64,000 nt of DNA from UBA6109 sp035366835 (GTDB taxonomy: Bacteria; Desulfobacterota; Syntrophia; Syntrophales; UBA6109), in the NCBI GenBank assembly GCA_035366835.1, contig DAOSIS010000001.1, positions 1-64,000 of the forward strand, written 5' to 3'. The position numbers and the translations under genes were made by a program. How positions within the stretch are numbered: position 1 is the first letter of the stretch; the number at the start of each line of letters is the position of its first letter. The notes beneath the pieces are model-generated. The model was not told the origin of the DNA and ran no database searches. It was given only the letters and a program-made list of their open reading frames with translations. Below are positions 17,397 through 25,884 of the stretch, piece after piece.

Positions 17397-18434
17397 CTAT
17401 TCTTTAATTTTTTTCAGGGCCTCCTCGCACAGCTTGACCAGTTCCGGGTCGTACTTGAGCTCTTTGATCAGCTCGGGCTGCACCGTCATGAATCTCTCGC
17501 GCCATTCGGCTGCCTGCTTCGCGGTGGGTGTGTAGAATTTCATTCCCCTCTTCTGCAGCTCCTCCTTGGCATCCTGCTGTTCCTTTGCGGCGATCGCCCG
17601 CTGTTTCGGAACGGAATACTCGTAGGACTCGATAAAGATCTTCTGGAGATCCGGAGTGAGGTTGTTCCAGAACTTGTTGCTCACCATGGGGAAGTAGTGC
17701 GTAAAGTAATTGCGCGTTTCGACGCAGTACTTGAGGCCGGCCTCATCGAGCTTGGCCTTTTCCACACTCATGGTCGTCGTGCTGGCGCCGTCGATCGTCT
17801 TCTGGGTCAGGGCCACGGCCACATCGGCATATGCGATCAATACGCCGCCCGCTCCCAACGACTTGAGCCTCGCCAAAGCGACCGCGCCGCCGGGGATGCG
17901 GATCTTCAGCCCCTTGAAATCCTCCAGCTTGGTGACCTCTTTCGTGGAGGTGTACATATGGTCGAACCCCAGATGGTAGATCCGGCCGACGGACTTCACG
18001 TTCAGTTTCTTTTCGAGCCGCTTGGCGATCGGCACGCTCAGTTCGTCGAGCAGATTGGAATACTCGTTCAGCGGAATGGCCCGTCCGAAGAACATGGGAA
18101 GATGGGTCACTGTGGTATTGATATCAACACCGTCCAGCAGATGGTTCCCGATGATGCTCATGTCCAGCGTACCCATGAGCAGGGCCTTGATGGCATGGGG
18201 ATCCTTGTAGAGCTGGGAACTGTGATAGATCGTCGGCTTGAACTGGCCTTTGGATCTCTTCACCAACTCCTCGGCGAACACCTGCGTCCCCAGGGTCTTC
18301 CCGTGGGTCGCCGGGGAGTCCAATGAGATATTGAATTCGTAGGTCTTCGCTTCCGCCGTCGGCGCCGCTCCCAGCGGGTACAAGAGAACGGACAGCACCG
18401 CGAGTGTCAAAATGATCCTCAACTTTTTCCTCAT
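17397..18434 (-). CDS. dctP: TRAP transporter substrate-binding protein (DctP)
   Basis: Protein of 345 aa with a signal peptide (MRKKLRIILTLAVLSVLLYP, cleavage near AEA). Typical DctP segments follow: FNISLDSPATHGKTLGTQVF, IIGNHLLDG, KLEDFKGLKIRIPGG (ligand Arg region) and MVSNKFWNNLTPDLQKIF. It captures a carboxylate in the periplasm for DctQM. The ATG at 18434 follows an AAAGGGAGGATT site. Together with the next two genes it is the uptake module of the iclR-to-prpF operon. Confidence 0.93.
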   Translation of the reverse strand: MRKKLRIILTLAVLSVLLYPLGAAPTAEAKTYEFNISLDSPATHGKTLGTQVFAEELVKRSKGQFKPTIYHSSQLYKDPHAIKALLMGTLDMSIIGNHLLDGVDINTTVTHLPMFFGRAIPLNEYSNLLDELSVPIAKRLEKKLNVKSVGRIYHLGFDHMYTSTKEVTKLEDFKGLKIRIPGGAVALARLKSLGAGGVLIAYADVAVALTQKTIDGASTTTMSVEKAKLDEAGLKYCVETRNYFTHYFPMVSNKFWNNLTPDLQKIFIESYEYSVPKQRAIAAKEQQDAKEELQKRGMKFYTPTAKQAAEWRERFMTVQPELIKELKYDPELVKLCEEALKKIKE

Positions 18435-18586
18435 GATCTGAATCCTCCCTTTGAAAGATGTTTTTGGTTGATGTTGGTGACAAGACATCCTCTCCCCTGC
18501 CGCTGAATCCGCATATCCGTCGGTCTCGACCTTCCTCCGACGCAATCGAAAAAAAAATCCCCGCCCCTTTCTCCTGTCTGCCCTGC

Positions 18587-20464
18587 TCAATTCCTTGAAA
18601 GATCCGGGAACATTCGCGCCGCCACTTCCGCTTCGTCGTGCAATCCGAGCTCCCGCAGCGTCGACGGGAGCGGTATTCCGTCGCTGCTCCATCTTCGGTG
18701 CCCGTAATACTCATCCAGCATTTTCTCGAGATTGGGCAGGTATCCCGCCGCGCCCCCTGTCGTGAACTTCTCCGAGAGGATCCTCTGGGGAAGCGTGTCG
18801 TCCTTTCTCGTATAACCAAGGCGCACGTTGTACATCCTCTTCACGTTGGAGGCCCGCTCCCCGGCTCTCATCAGCTCGGAAAGGTCCATGTCCCACCCGG
18901 TGACGTCGTTCAGGCATTGCAGAACCTCGCTGGGTTTGAGCTGCGTGATCACGAACTGGCAGAGCTTCAAGGAGTTGAACAGGCCGGCATAGTCCTGCAT
19001 GACCGCGTTGATCAGAGCCTTCCCCTCGTCCCGCTGCCTCTCGAGCGGCTTTTCGTAACCCAGCTCCGCTATGCCGCTTCGCTCCAACTGGTAGGAGCAT
19101 CCCCGGTGGCAGGCGCCCCGTGGGTAGGTCGCGTAAAGAACCGCCAGACTTCCCATCGACCGGGGATCGTGCATCGGCAGCTCGAGGCCTTTGACCTCGA
19201 TCGCGAAGTCCGCCGAACCGCCGCCGATTTCCTGCGACGCCCTCTTCACCCCTTCGCCCAGAAGCCTGCCCAGCCCTTCCCGCCGGCCGATCTGATGAAC
19301 CATCGCCAGCGCCGCATCCTTGTTTCCCCAGGCGAGATCGATCCCTCCCGTATCCTTCTTGCCGATGGTTCCCTTTTCGTAAGCCTCCATGGCAAAGGCG
19401 ATGGAGGCGCCGACGGAGACGGTGTCCATGCCGTAGCGGTTGCACAGATCATTGGCCATGGAGATGGCGTTCAGATCGTCGATCAGGCACAGGGACCCGA
19501 ACGATCCCAGGGTTTCATATTCGGGACCGCCGCCGCTGACGCCCGCATAGGGACCGTCCGCGATCTCGATCACCCTGCCGCATCCCACGATGCAGCCCTT
19601 GCAGTAGTATTTCTTGGTCAGAATGGTCTCCGCCAGGGTCTGCCCGGAAATCTTCTTCAGCTTTTCATCGTCCCATTTGCCGGAAGACCAGTTCTTCACG
19701 GGCATGTCGCCGAGATTGGCGTTCTTGATCACCGCCCCTGCGGTTCCGTACGCGCCGAAAGCCTTCGTCGCCTCCTGCAGCCGCGGCACGAAGCTCTTGA
19801 CCAGGGCTTTCAGAGCCTCGGGCCGGGCGATCTGCGGTTTCCGCGCTCCGTATACCGAAATCGCCTTGAGCTTCTTCGATCCCATGACGGCTCCGACGCC
19901 GCCCCGCCCGCTCACCCTCGCATGCTTGCCGTCGGAAAGGACGATGGCCATCTTCGCCAGTTTTTCGCCCGCCGGACCGATGCACGCCACGACGGCCTTG
20001 GCCGACGTTTCCGCCTTGACCATCTCATCCGTTTCGATGGTGTCCCGGCCCCACAGATGGCCTGCATCCCGAAGGGAAACGCCTTCGTCGGTGATCCACA
20101 GGTAAACGGGCTTCTCCGACCTCCCGACGACGAGGATTCCGTCGTAGCCCGTTCTCTTCAGCATGCTTCCCCAGCTTCCGCCGCAGTCTCCTTCTCCCCA
20201 AATGCCCAACGGCGATTTGGTCACCACCGCATATCTTCCCGCCATCGGAACGGCGGTTTCCGTCAACGGTCCGGTAAGAAACATCAGGACATTGTCCTCT
20301 CCCAGAGGATCCGTCTCTGCGCGCGTCTGATCAAACAGCAATCTCGCGCCCAATCCGCTGCCGCCGATGTATTTTCGGGCCAACTCTTCCGAGATCTCCC
20401 GATCCGTCCATGTGCCCCTTGTCAGGTCGACACATAGAAGCCTTCCCATGTAGCCGCCGGTCAT
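18587..20464 (-). CDS. Aldehyde:ferredoxin oxidoreductase family protein
   Basis: Protein of 625 aa of the tungsten/molybdenum-bis-pterin AOR family, which oxidises aldehydes to acids (or reduces acids) with ferredoxin. The N-terminus has YIGGSGLGARLL and later GRGGVGAVMGSKKLKAI. The Fe-S ligands are YCKGCIVGC (C-x2-C-x3-C) with a later Cys in FNSLKLCQF. The length fits AOR (about 600-650 aa). The ATG at 20464 has a GGGAGG site 5 bases upstream; upstream in-frame residues are not family sequence. Its place between an alcohol dehydrogenase and a TRAP system suggests an aldehyde intermediate in the pathway. Confidence 0.93.
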   Translation of the reverse strand: MTGGYMGRLLCVDLTRGTWTDREISEELARKYIGGSGLGARLLFDQTRAETDPLGEDNVLMFLTGPLTETAVPMAGRYAVVTKSPLGIWGEGDCGGSWGSMLKRTGYDGILVVGRSEKPVYLWITDEGVSLRDAGHLWGRDTIETDEMVKAETSAKAVVACIGPAGEKLAKMAIVLSDGKHARVSGRGGVGAVMGSKKLKAISVYGARKPQIARPEALKALVKSFVPRLQEATKAFGAYGTAGAVIKNANLGDMPVKNWSSGKWDDEKLKKISGQTLAETILTKKYYCKGCIVGCGRVIEIADGPYAGVSGGGPEYETLGSFGSLCLIDDLNAISMANDLCNRYGMDTVSVGASIAFAMEAYEKGTIGKKDTGGIDLAWGNKDAALAMVHQIGRREGLGRLLGEGVKRASQEIGGGSADFAIEVKGLELPMHDPRSMGSLAVLYATYPRGACHRGCSYQLERSGIAELGYEKPLERQRDEGKALINAVMQDYAGLFNSLKLCQFVITQLKPSEVLQCLNDVTGWDMDLSELMRAGERASNVKRMYNVRLGYTRKDDTLPQRILSEKFTTGGAAGYLPNLEKMLDEYYGHRRWSSDGIPLPSTLRELGLHDEAEVAARMFPDLSRN

Positions 20465-20593
20465 ATTGTCCTCCCTGCGAAACAGGCTGCTTTCTGCTGA
20501 CGCTGCGGTCGCCCTCCGCTGTCGGTGGCGGGGCATCCGTCCTCCATCGTGCGGGTCCCGGTCATGTGACGGGACGCACGAAGCCGCTGAACG

Positions 20594-21775
20594 TCAAAAA
20601 GCCTGCTGATACAATGAAACAAAATCGTTCACGGTCGTGTATCGGGGGTTCCGCGTGTTGTAGTTGGCCTTGAAGCAGAGGTCCGCCATTTCGGGAATCC
20701 TCGATTCCTTGACGCCGAGGTCTCTCAGCCTCGAGGGGATGCCCAGGTCGGCATTCAGCCGCCTGATGGCATCGACCGCTTTCCGCCCGGCCTCGATGGC
20801 CGTCAGGCCGGCGATATTTTCTCCCATGACCGCCGCTACCCGCGCGAATTTCTCCGGACTCGCGAGAAGATTGAACTCCGCGACGACGGGGAGACAAACG
20901 GCATTGGCGATGCCGTGGGCCACGTGAAAGAACGTGCCGACGAACCTGGACATGCCGTGAACGTTGCCGACGCCCGTATTGGTGAACCCCAGGCCGGCGA
21001 GGCACGACGCGCAAAGCATCTTCAATCCCGCATCGAGGTTCGCCCGGTTGGCGACGAACGGACGCAGGCTCTTCGAGATCAGCGCCATCGCCTCCAGATC
21101 GTATGCATCGGTCACGTAATTCGCATTGAGATTGATGTACGACTCCATGGCATGGGTGAACGCGTCCATGCCGGCGCCGGCCGCCGGCATGGCGGGCAGC
21201 GTAACGAGGGCCAGCGGATCGAGGATCGCGACGTTGGCCGGGTTGTAGAGCGAATGCGTGATCGACATCTTCACTTCCGTGCGGGTGTTCGTGATGATGC
21301 AGGAACCCGTGACTTCCGAACCGGTGCCGGCAGTGGTCGGGATCGCGATCAGAGGCAATCGCGGACTCTTGTATCTGTTCGGGCCTTCATAATCGTGAAC
21401 GACGCCGCCGTGAACGATCAGGATGCCGACGGCCTTTCCAATATCGATCGAGCTTCCTCCCCCGACGGCCAGAATCAGGGACGGCTTGTTCTTCTTGCAC
21501 TGCTCATGAACCTTTCCCACAATCGTATCCGTGGGCTCGGCGTCAATTTCCGAGAACAGATCGAAGGGATGGCCGGTGTCTTTCAGGATGCCCTCGACGC
21601 TCTTGAAAAAATCGGTGGAAACGAGCGCCCTGTCGCAGAGGAAGAGGATTCTCTGATCCGGCGAGGTCAAGAAATTTTCCACAGCGCCTTTAAGGTTCTT
21701 ATGAGAACCTACGCCCAATTGCACTTGCGTCTGGGCGGGCCCGACGCAAGCGGATTTTCCACCAAACATCATCAT
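20594..21775 (-). CDS. Iron-containing (group III) alcohol dehydrogenase
   Basis: Protein of 393 aa. The NAD-binding part has LILAVGGGSSIDIGKAVGIL and IAIPTTAGTGSEVT. Metal ligands are in AGMDAFTHAMESY and GNVHGMSRFVGTFFHVAHG. The family oxidises alcohols or reduces aldehydes with NAD(H), including 4-hydroxybutyrate-type and hydroxymethyl-acid dehydrogenases. The start is a triple ATG at 21767-21775, of which the first is used. In the operon it lies between the LeuCD-like pair and AOR, so an alcohol-aldehyde-acid sequence is plausible. Confidence 0.92.
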   Translation of the reverse strand: MMMFGGKSACVGPAQTQVQLGVGSHKNLKGAVENFLTSPDQRILFLCDRALVSTDFFKSVEGILKDTGHPFDLFSEIDAEPTDTIVGKVHEQCKKNKPSLILAVGGGSSIDIGKAVGILIVHGGVVHDYEGPNRYKSPRLPLIAIPTTAGTGSEVTGSCIITNTRTEVKMSITHSLYNPANVAILDPLALVTLPAMPAAGAGMDAFTHAMESYINLNANYVTDAYDLEAMALISKSLRPFVANRANLDAGLKMLCASCLAGLGFTNTGVGNVHGMSRFVGTFFHVAHGIANAVCLPVVAEFNLLASPEKFARVAAVMGENIAGLTAIEAGRKAVDAIRRLNADLGIPSRLRDLGVKESRIPEMADLCFKANYNTRNPRYTTVNDFVSLYQQAF

Positions 21776-21895
21776 AACGGCAAGCTCTCCTCTCTCATGA
21801 TAAGACGTCGCGCGCGAGCGGCACCGCGCGTTTCCGAAGCGCGCGATTCAGTTCGAACGGGCAACCTGTCGTTCAGGAACGGCTTGGCTCCCGGT

Positions 21896-22408
21896 TCATC
21901 CTTTTTCCTTTGCCACTCGGAATTTCCCGTACTTGCGGATATAGTTCACCATCCCGCCCTCGTTCAGAAGGGTCATCATGAAGGCCGGTGTCGGATTCGC
22001 GGAAATCGAGCAGTTCCGGGTCTCGTTAAAGACCTTTCCCTTCAGCAGATCCACACGCAGCACATCGCCGTCGCAAATCGCATCGGTATCGCATTCGACC
22101 AGGGGCAATCCCAGGTTGATGGCGTTCCGGTAGAAAATGCGCGCAAAGGATTTCGCGATGACCGCTGCGATCTGCCCCGCCTTGACGATCTTCGGCGCGT
22201 ACTCCCGGGACGAACCGCATCCGAAATTGTCCCCGGCCACGATGAAGTCTCCCGGCTGAATCTGTGAATAGAACCCGGGACGAATGTCCTCCATCAGGTG
22301 CTGCGCCAATTGGACGTAGTCCAGCGATTGCGTGCGGTGGCGGCTGCTCATGATGTAGTCCGTATTGATGTCATCGCCGAATTTGTGCGCTCTTCCCTTC
22401 AGCTCCAT
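21896..22408 (-). CDS. LeuD-like aconitase-family small subunit
   Basis: Protein of 170 aa with the swivelling-domain pattern: FGDDINTDYIMSSRH, GDFIVAGDNFGCGSSREYAP (the conserved substrate-binding loop) and AKSFARIFYRNAINLG. It pairs with the large subunit encoded 17 bp upstream. The context (CoA-transferase, lyase, TRAP, PrpF) is catabolic, so isopropylmalate is unlikely to be the substrate. Dimethylmaleate hydratase, citraconate hydratase and homoaconitase are built from the same subunit types. Confidence 0.88.
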   Translation of the reverse strand: MELKGRAHKFGDDINTDYIMSSRHRTQSLDYVQLAQHLMEDIRPGFYSQIQPGDFIVAGDNFGCGSSREYAPKIVKAGQIAAVIAKSFARIFYRNAINLGLPLVECDTDAICDGDVLRVDLLKGKVFNETRNCSISANPTPAFMMTLLNEGGMVNYIRKYGKFRVAKEKG

Positions 22409-22425
22409 TGCCCTTCCCTCTGTCG

Positions 22426-23682
22426 TTACGCCAGGTATTTTCTGGGATCCGCGATCCTTCCTTCCAGAGCGGCCGCGGCCGCGGCCGCCGGGGACCCCAG
22501 AAATATGTTGGCATTCGGATTGCCCATTCTCCCCTTGAAGTTCCGATTGGCCGTCGACAGGACGTTTTCCCCGTCCGCCGGTATTCCGCCGTGAACCCCC
22601 ACGCACGGCCCGCACCCGGGCACAAGAACTTCGGCTCCCGCCTCCACCAGCGTCTGGAGCACTCCCTTTCCCATCGCCTCCAGAAGAATGGAACGGGAGG
22701 CGGGAATGACGATCAGGCGGAGATTCGGAACGATTCTCTTGTTCCTGAGAATGGCTGCAGCGACCTCCAGATCTTCCAGCCGGCCGTTCGTGCAGGTCCC
22801 GATGAGCACTTCGTGAATCGGGGTGCCGGCGATTTCTCTCAGGGGAACGACGTTGTCCACCTTGTGGGGTTTGGCGATCTGCGGCTCCAACTGGTCCACC
22901 CGGAATTCGAGAACCCGGCTGTATGTGGCATCGGCGTCCGCCTTCACGGATTTGACCGCCCCCTTCACTCCCCGCTGCGACAGCCAGCGCTGCGTTGACT
23001 CATCCGCCTCCATGATGGCCGCCTTGGCTCCCATCTCCACGCCCATGTTGCAGATGGTAAACCTGCCCCCCATCGAAAGGGAAGAGATCGTTTCCCCAGC
23101 AATTTCCATGGCCCTGTAATTGGCCCCGTCTTCCGTAATCTGTCCGGCCAGAAAAAGAACGAGGTCCTTGGCAAAAACACCGGAGGGGAGGGAGCCGTGA
23201 AACAAGACCCGCATGGTCTCGGGCACCTTCAGCCACAACTGACCCGTGGCCATGGCGGCCGCCGCGTCCGTGGACCCCACTCCCGTGGCAAAGGCATTCA
23301 GGGCTCCGCCCATGCAGGTGTGGGAATCCGTACCGATCACGATCTGTCCCGGCTGGATCTCCTTTTCCGCCAGCAGTTGATGGCAGATGCCGTCCCCCGC
23401 CTCATGCTGCCGGATGCCCCATTTCTTCGCGAACTCCCGCATCTGTTTCTGCATTTGGGCGTAGTTCCTTGCGGGGGTCGGGACAAGGTGGTCCGTCATG
23501 AAACAGATGTTCCCCGGACGGGGAATGGCGATTTCCCCCATTTCGGCGAGGGCGTCGATGGCCATGGGTCCCAGAGAATCGTGGGCCATGATCACATCGA
23601 CATCCGCCACCACCAGACGGCCCGCCTTTGCTTCCATTCCGGATTTTTCAGCCAGGATCTTTTCTGAAATCGTATACCCCAT
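22426..23682 (-). CDS. LeuC-like aconitase-family large subunit
   Basis: Protein of 418 aa, a 4Fe-4S hydro-lyase subunit. It has TDHLVPTP, VIGTDSHTCMGGALNAFATG, the cluster ligands in GTCTNGR and GCGPC, and STANRNFKGRMG. It catalyses addition or removal of water at a C=C of a dicarboxylate or tricarboxylate. It is one of three LeuC-type genes in the window. This one lies in the HMG-CoA-lyase/CoA-transferase operon, suggesting hydration of a methylated maleate-type acid. The start is set at MGYTISEK (ATG 23682); a GTG 9 bases upstream is in frame. Confidence 0.9.
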   Translation of the reverse strand: MGYTISEKILAEKSGMEAKAGRLVVADVDVIMAHDSLGPMAIDALAEMGEIAIPRPGNICFMTDHLVPTPARNYAQMQKQMREFAKKWGIRQHEAGDGICHQLLAEKEIQPGQIVIGTDSHTCMGGALNAFATGVGSTDAAAAMATGQLWLKVPETMRVLFHGSLPSGVFAKDLVLFLAGQITEDGANYRAMEIAGETISSLSMGGRFTICNMGVEMGAKAAIMEADESTQRWLSQRGVKGAVKSVKADADATYSRVLEFRVDQLEPQIAKPHKVDNVVPLREIAGTPIHEVLIGTCTNGRLEDLEVAAAILRNKRIVPNLRLIVIPASRSILLEAMGKGVLQTLVEAGAEVLVPGCGPCVGVHGGIPADGENVLSTANRNFKGRMGNPNANIFLGSPAAAAAAALEGRIADPRKYLA

Positions 23683-23738
23683 AATGGTCACCCCCGGATC
23701 CGGAATTCCGGTCCGGATCGGTCTCCTTCTTCCTGTTG

Positions 23739-24929
23739 TTATAAGACGATCTTCTCCCGCCTCAATTCCGCGATCTCGTCGGGCGACAGACCGATCGACG
23801 CCAATATTTCCTGATCATGCTGTCCCACTTCCGGAGGATCATTGCGCAGTCCGAAGTCGTAGGACCCGATGCGGATGGGGATGCGGGGCAGTTTTGTTTT
23901 GATTCCGCCGGGCAGGGTTGTTTCCAGGAGACCTCCCCCTTCGTTGAGCTGCTGATCTTCGAACAGATCTTCCGGCTTGGCGATGGGAGCGAAGGGAATT
24001 CCGGACCGTTCGCACAACTTGAACAATTCCTGCTTCGTCAGGGCCTTGAAGATTTTCTGGATCTCCGGAATGAGCCAGGGGCGCTGGGATATCCGGTCGT
24101 TGTTGGTTGAGAGCCGCGGATCCGTCTTCAGTCTCTCCAGTCCGAATACCTCGCAGAAGCGTTCCCAATGCCGGTCGCTGGTGATTCCCACGAAGACCGT
24201 CTCTCCCTCCTTCGTCTCGAAGCGGTCATAGACGGACCAGGCGCTGACGCGGTTGGGCATGGGGGGAGAAGGCTTGCCCGTGATGGCCGTCACGGCCATG
24301 TGCTGGCCCATCATGAACGCCACCGCCTCGAAGAGCGTGGAGATGACGGCCTGTCCCTTCCCCGTCTTTTCCCTTTCGTACAAAGCCGTCACAATGGCGA
24401 TGGCCCCGTACATTCCGCCCATGATATCGACGACGGACGCCCCCGCCCGCAACGGCTGTCCCAGCGGGCCCGTCATGTAGGCAAGACCGGCCATCATCTG
24501 CACCACCTCGTCGAGGGCCGGTCTCTTTTCATAGGGACCGGGCATGAATCCTTTCAGGGCGCAGTAGATGAGTCTCGGGTTCAGCTTCGAGACCGAATCG
24601 TAACCGAACCCCAATCGCTCGATCGTCCCGGGCGCAAAGTTTTCCAGGAAGACGTCGGCCGAGCACAGCAATTTCCCCAGGAGATCCCGTCCCCGGTCCG
24701 TCTTGAGGTCTATGGCGACGCTCTTTTTGTTCCGGTTCAAGAAGGGGAAGAACCCCGTGCCGAAACCCTTCAACCGCCGGGTTTCGTCGCCTTCAGGAGC
24801 CCTTTCGACCTTGATCACCTCCGCTCCCATATCAGCCAATATCAGCCCGCACGTCGGCCCCATCACGGCATGAGACAATTCGAGAACCCGGATTCCGCTC
24901 AAAGGGAGACCGTTTTTCGCTTCACTCAT
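23739..24929 (-). CDS. Class III CoA-transferase (CaiB/BaiF family)
   Basis: Protein of 396 aa. It opens with LSGIRVLELSHAVMGPTCG, then LADMGAEVIKVE and FFPFLNRNKKSVAIDLK. The catalytic Asp is in GASVVDIMGGMYGA, about residue 165, as in the family. It moves CoA between carboxylic acids, for example succinyl-CoA to an itaconate, citramalate or alkyl-malate type acceptor. It lies 28 bp after the HMG-CoA-lyase-like gene and before the LeuCD-like pair, so the likely sequence is hydrate, activate with CoA, then cleave. The ATG at 24929 follows a GAGAGGGA site. Confidence 0.92.
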   Translation of the reverse strand: MSEAKNGLPLSGIRVLELSHAVMGPTCGLILADMGAEVIKVERAPEGDETRRLKGFGTGFFPFLNRNKKSVAIDLKTDRGRDLLGKLLCSADVFLENFAPGTIERLGFGYDSVSKLNPRLIYCALKGFMPGPYEKRPALDEVVQMMAGLAYMTGPLGQPLRAGASVVDIMGGMYGAIAIVTALYEREKTGKGQAVISTLFEAVAFMMGQHMAVTAITGKPSPPMPNRVSAWSVYDRFETKEGETVFVGITSDRHWERFCEVFGLERLKTDPRLSTNNDRISQRPWLIPEIQKIFKALTKQELFKLCERSGIPFAPIAKPEDLFEDQQLNEGGGLLETTLPGGIKTKLPRIPIRIGSYDFGLRNDPPEVGQHDQEILASIGLSPDEIAELRREKIVL

Positions 24930-24957
24930 ATTCCCTCTCTTCTCCGTCACAAAGCAT

Positions 24958-25884
24958 TCAGCCTTCATTGCAGGGATACTGGGCTTTCAACACCCGGCTC
25001 ATCCGCCCCGGAAGCTGACGGCCCAAGATTGATTCCAGTTCCTCGACAACCTTGCTTACCCCCCTGAGATCGACGCCGGTCGGGATCCCCATGGCTTCGA
25101 ACATGTGAACCGCGTCCTCCGTCGGTACGTTTCCCGCCGCCCCTTTTACAAAAGGGCATCCCCCCAGGCCTCCCGCGCAGACGTCGAAAATCCGGACGCC
25201 CTCCTCGTACCCCGCAAACATGTTGACGAGCCCCAGTCCCCGCGTATCGTGAAGATGCAGCGAAAGATCGATCTGAGGGACATGCTGCCTGACTTCTCTC
25301 ACCAAAGACCGCACCTGACGAGGGTTGCCCATGCCCGTCGTATCCGCAAGATTGATTTCATCCGCCCCGGCACCGGCCATCACCCGCGCTGCCGACAGGA
25401 CTTTTTCCGGAGACGTCGTCCCTTCGTAGACGCATCCGAAGGAGCACTGAATCCCAGCCCTCACCTTCAGTCCCGCCTTCTTGGCTTCCGCGATCAGCAG
25501 CGCCATCGAGGCCAATGCCTCTGCCGCAGGCCGCCCCGCGTTCTTCCTGCTGTGGGTATCGCTCACGGAAACGGACATGCTCACGTGGGAGAGGCCGCAG
25601 TCCAGGGCCCTCTCCAGCCCCCTGCTGTTCAAAATGAGGCCCGTCAGCAGGACGCCCGACGTCGAAATCAATTGCCGGATCAGCGCATCCGTGTCCGCCA
25701 TCTGCGGAACAAGCTTGGGGTTGACGAAAGACCCGACCTGAATGCGCCTGATATTCGCTTCTTTCAGCAAATGGAAAAGCCGTATTTTTTCCTCCAATGT
25801 AAAAAGCCGGGATTCCATCTGCAGTCCGTCACGGAGGACCTCATCCTCGAACAAGACCGTTTCTTTCTGTTCTGGTTCCGTCAT
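24958..25884 (-). CDS. HMG-CoA lyase-like enzyme (DRE-TIM family)
   Basis: Protein of 308 aa of the HMGL-like family. It has FEDEVLRDGLQ (catalytic Arg-Asp), NLADTTGMGNPRQV, SLHLHDTRGLGL (metal-binding His-x-His) and the loop Cys in GGLGGCPFVKGAAGN followed by PTED. These are the residues of true HMG-CoA lyase, which splits a 3-hydroxy-3-methyl acyl-CoA. Here the substrate could be HMG-CoA, citramalyl-CoA or a related 3-hydroxy-3-carboxy acyl-CoA; the neighbours favour the latter types (inference). Its 5' end lies inside the 3' end of the iclR gene (44-bp overlap). Confidence 0.9.
   Translation of the reverse strand: MTEPEQKETVLFEDEVLRDGLQMESRLFTLEEKIRLFHLLKEANIRRIQVGSFVNPKLVPQMADTDALIRQLISTSGVLLTGLILNSRGLERALDCGLSHVSMSVSVSDTHSRKNAGRPAAEALASMALLIAEAKKAGLKVRAGIQCSFGCVYEGTTSPEKVLSAARVMAGAGADEINLADTTGMGNPRQVRSLVREVRQHVPQIDLSLHLHDTRGLGLVNMFAGYEEGVRIFDVCAGGLGGCPFVKGAAGNVPTEDAVHMFEAMGIPTGVDLRGVSKVVEELESILGRQLPGRMSRVLKAQYPCNEG

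Noticed and set aside
22426..23682. Naming the LeuC/LeuD-like pairs at 21896-23682 and 60529-62296 as leuC/leuD
   Set aside because: A complete leuA-leuC-leuD operon with a leucine attenuator exists at 44839-48444, and the other pairs sit among catabolic genes, so the biosynthetic symbol would mislead.
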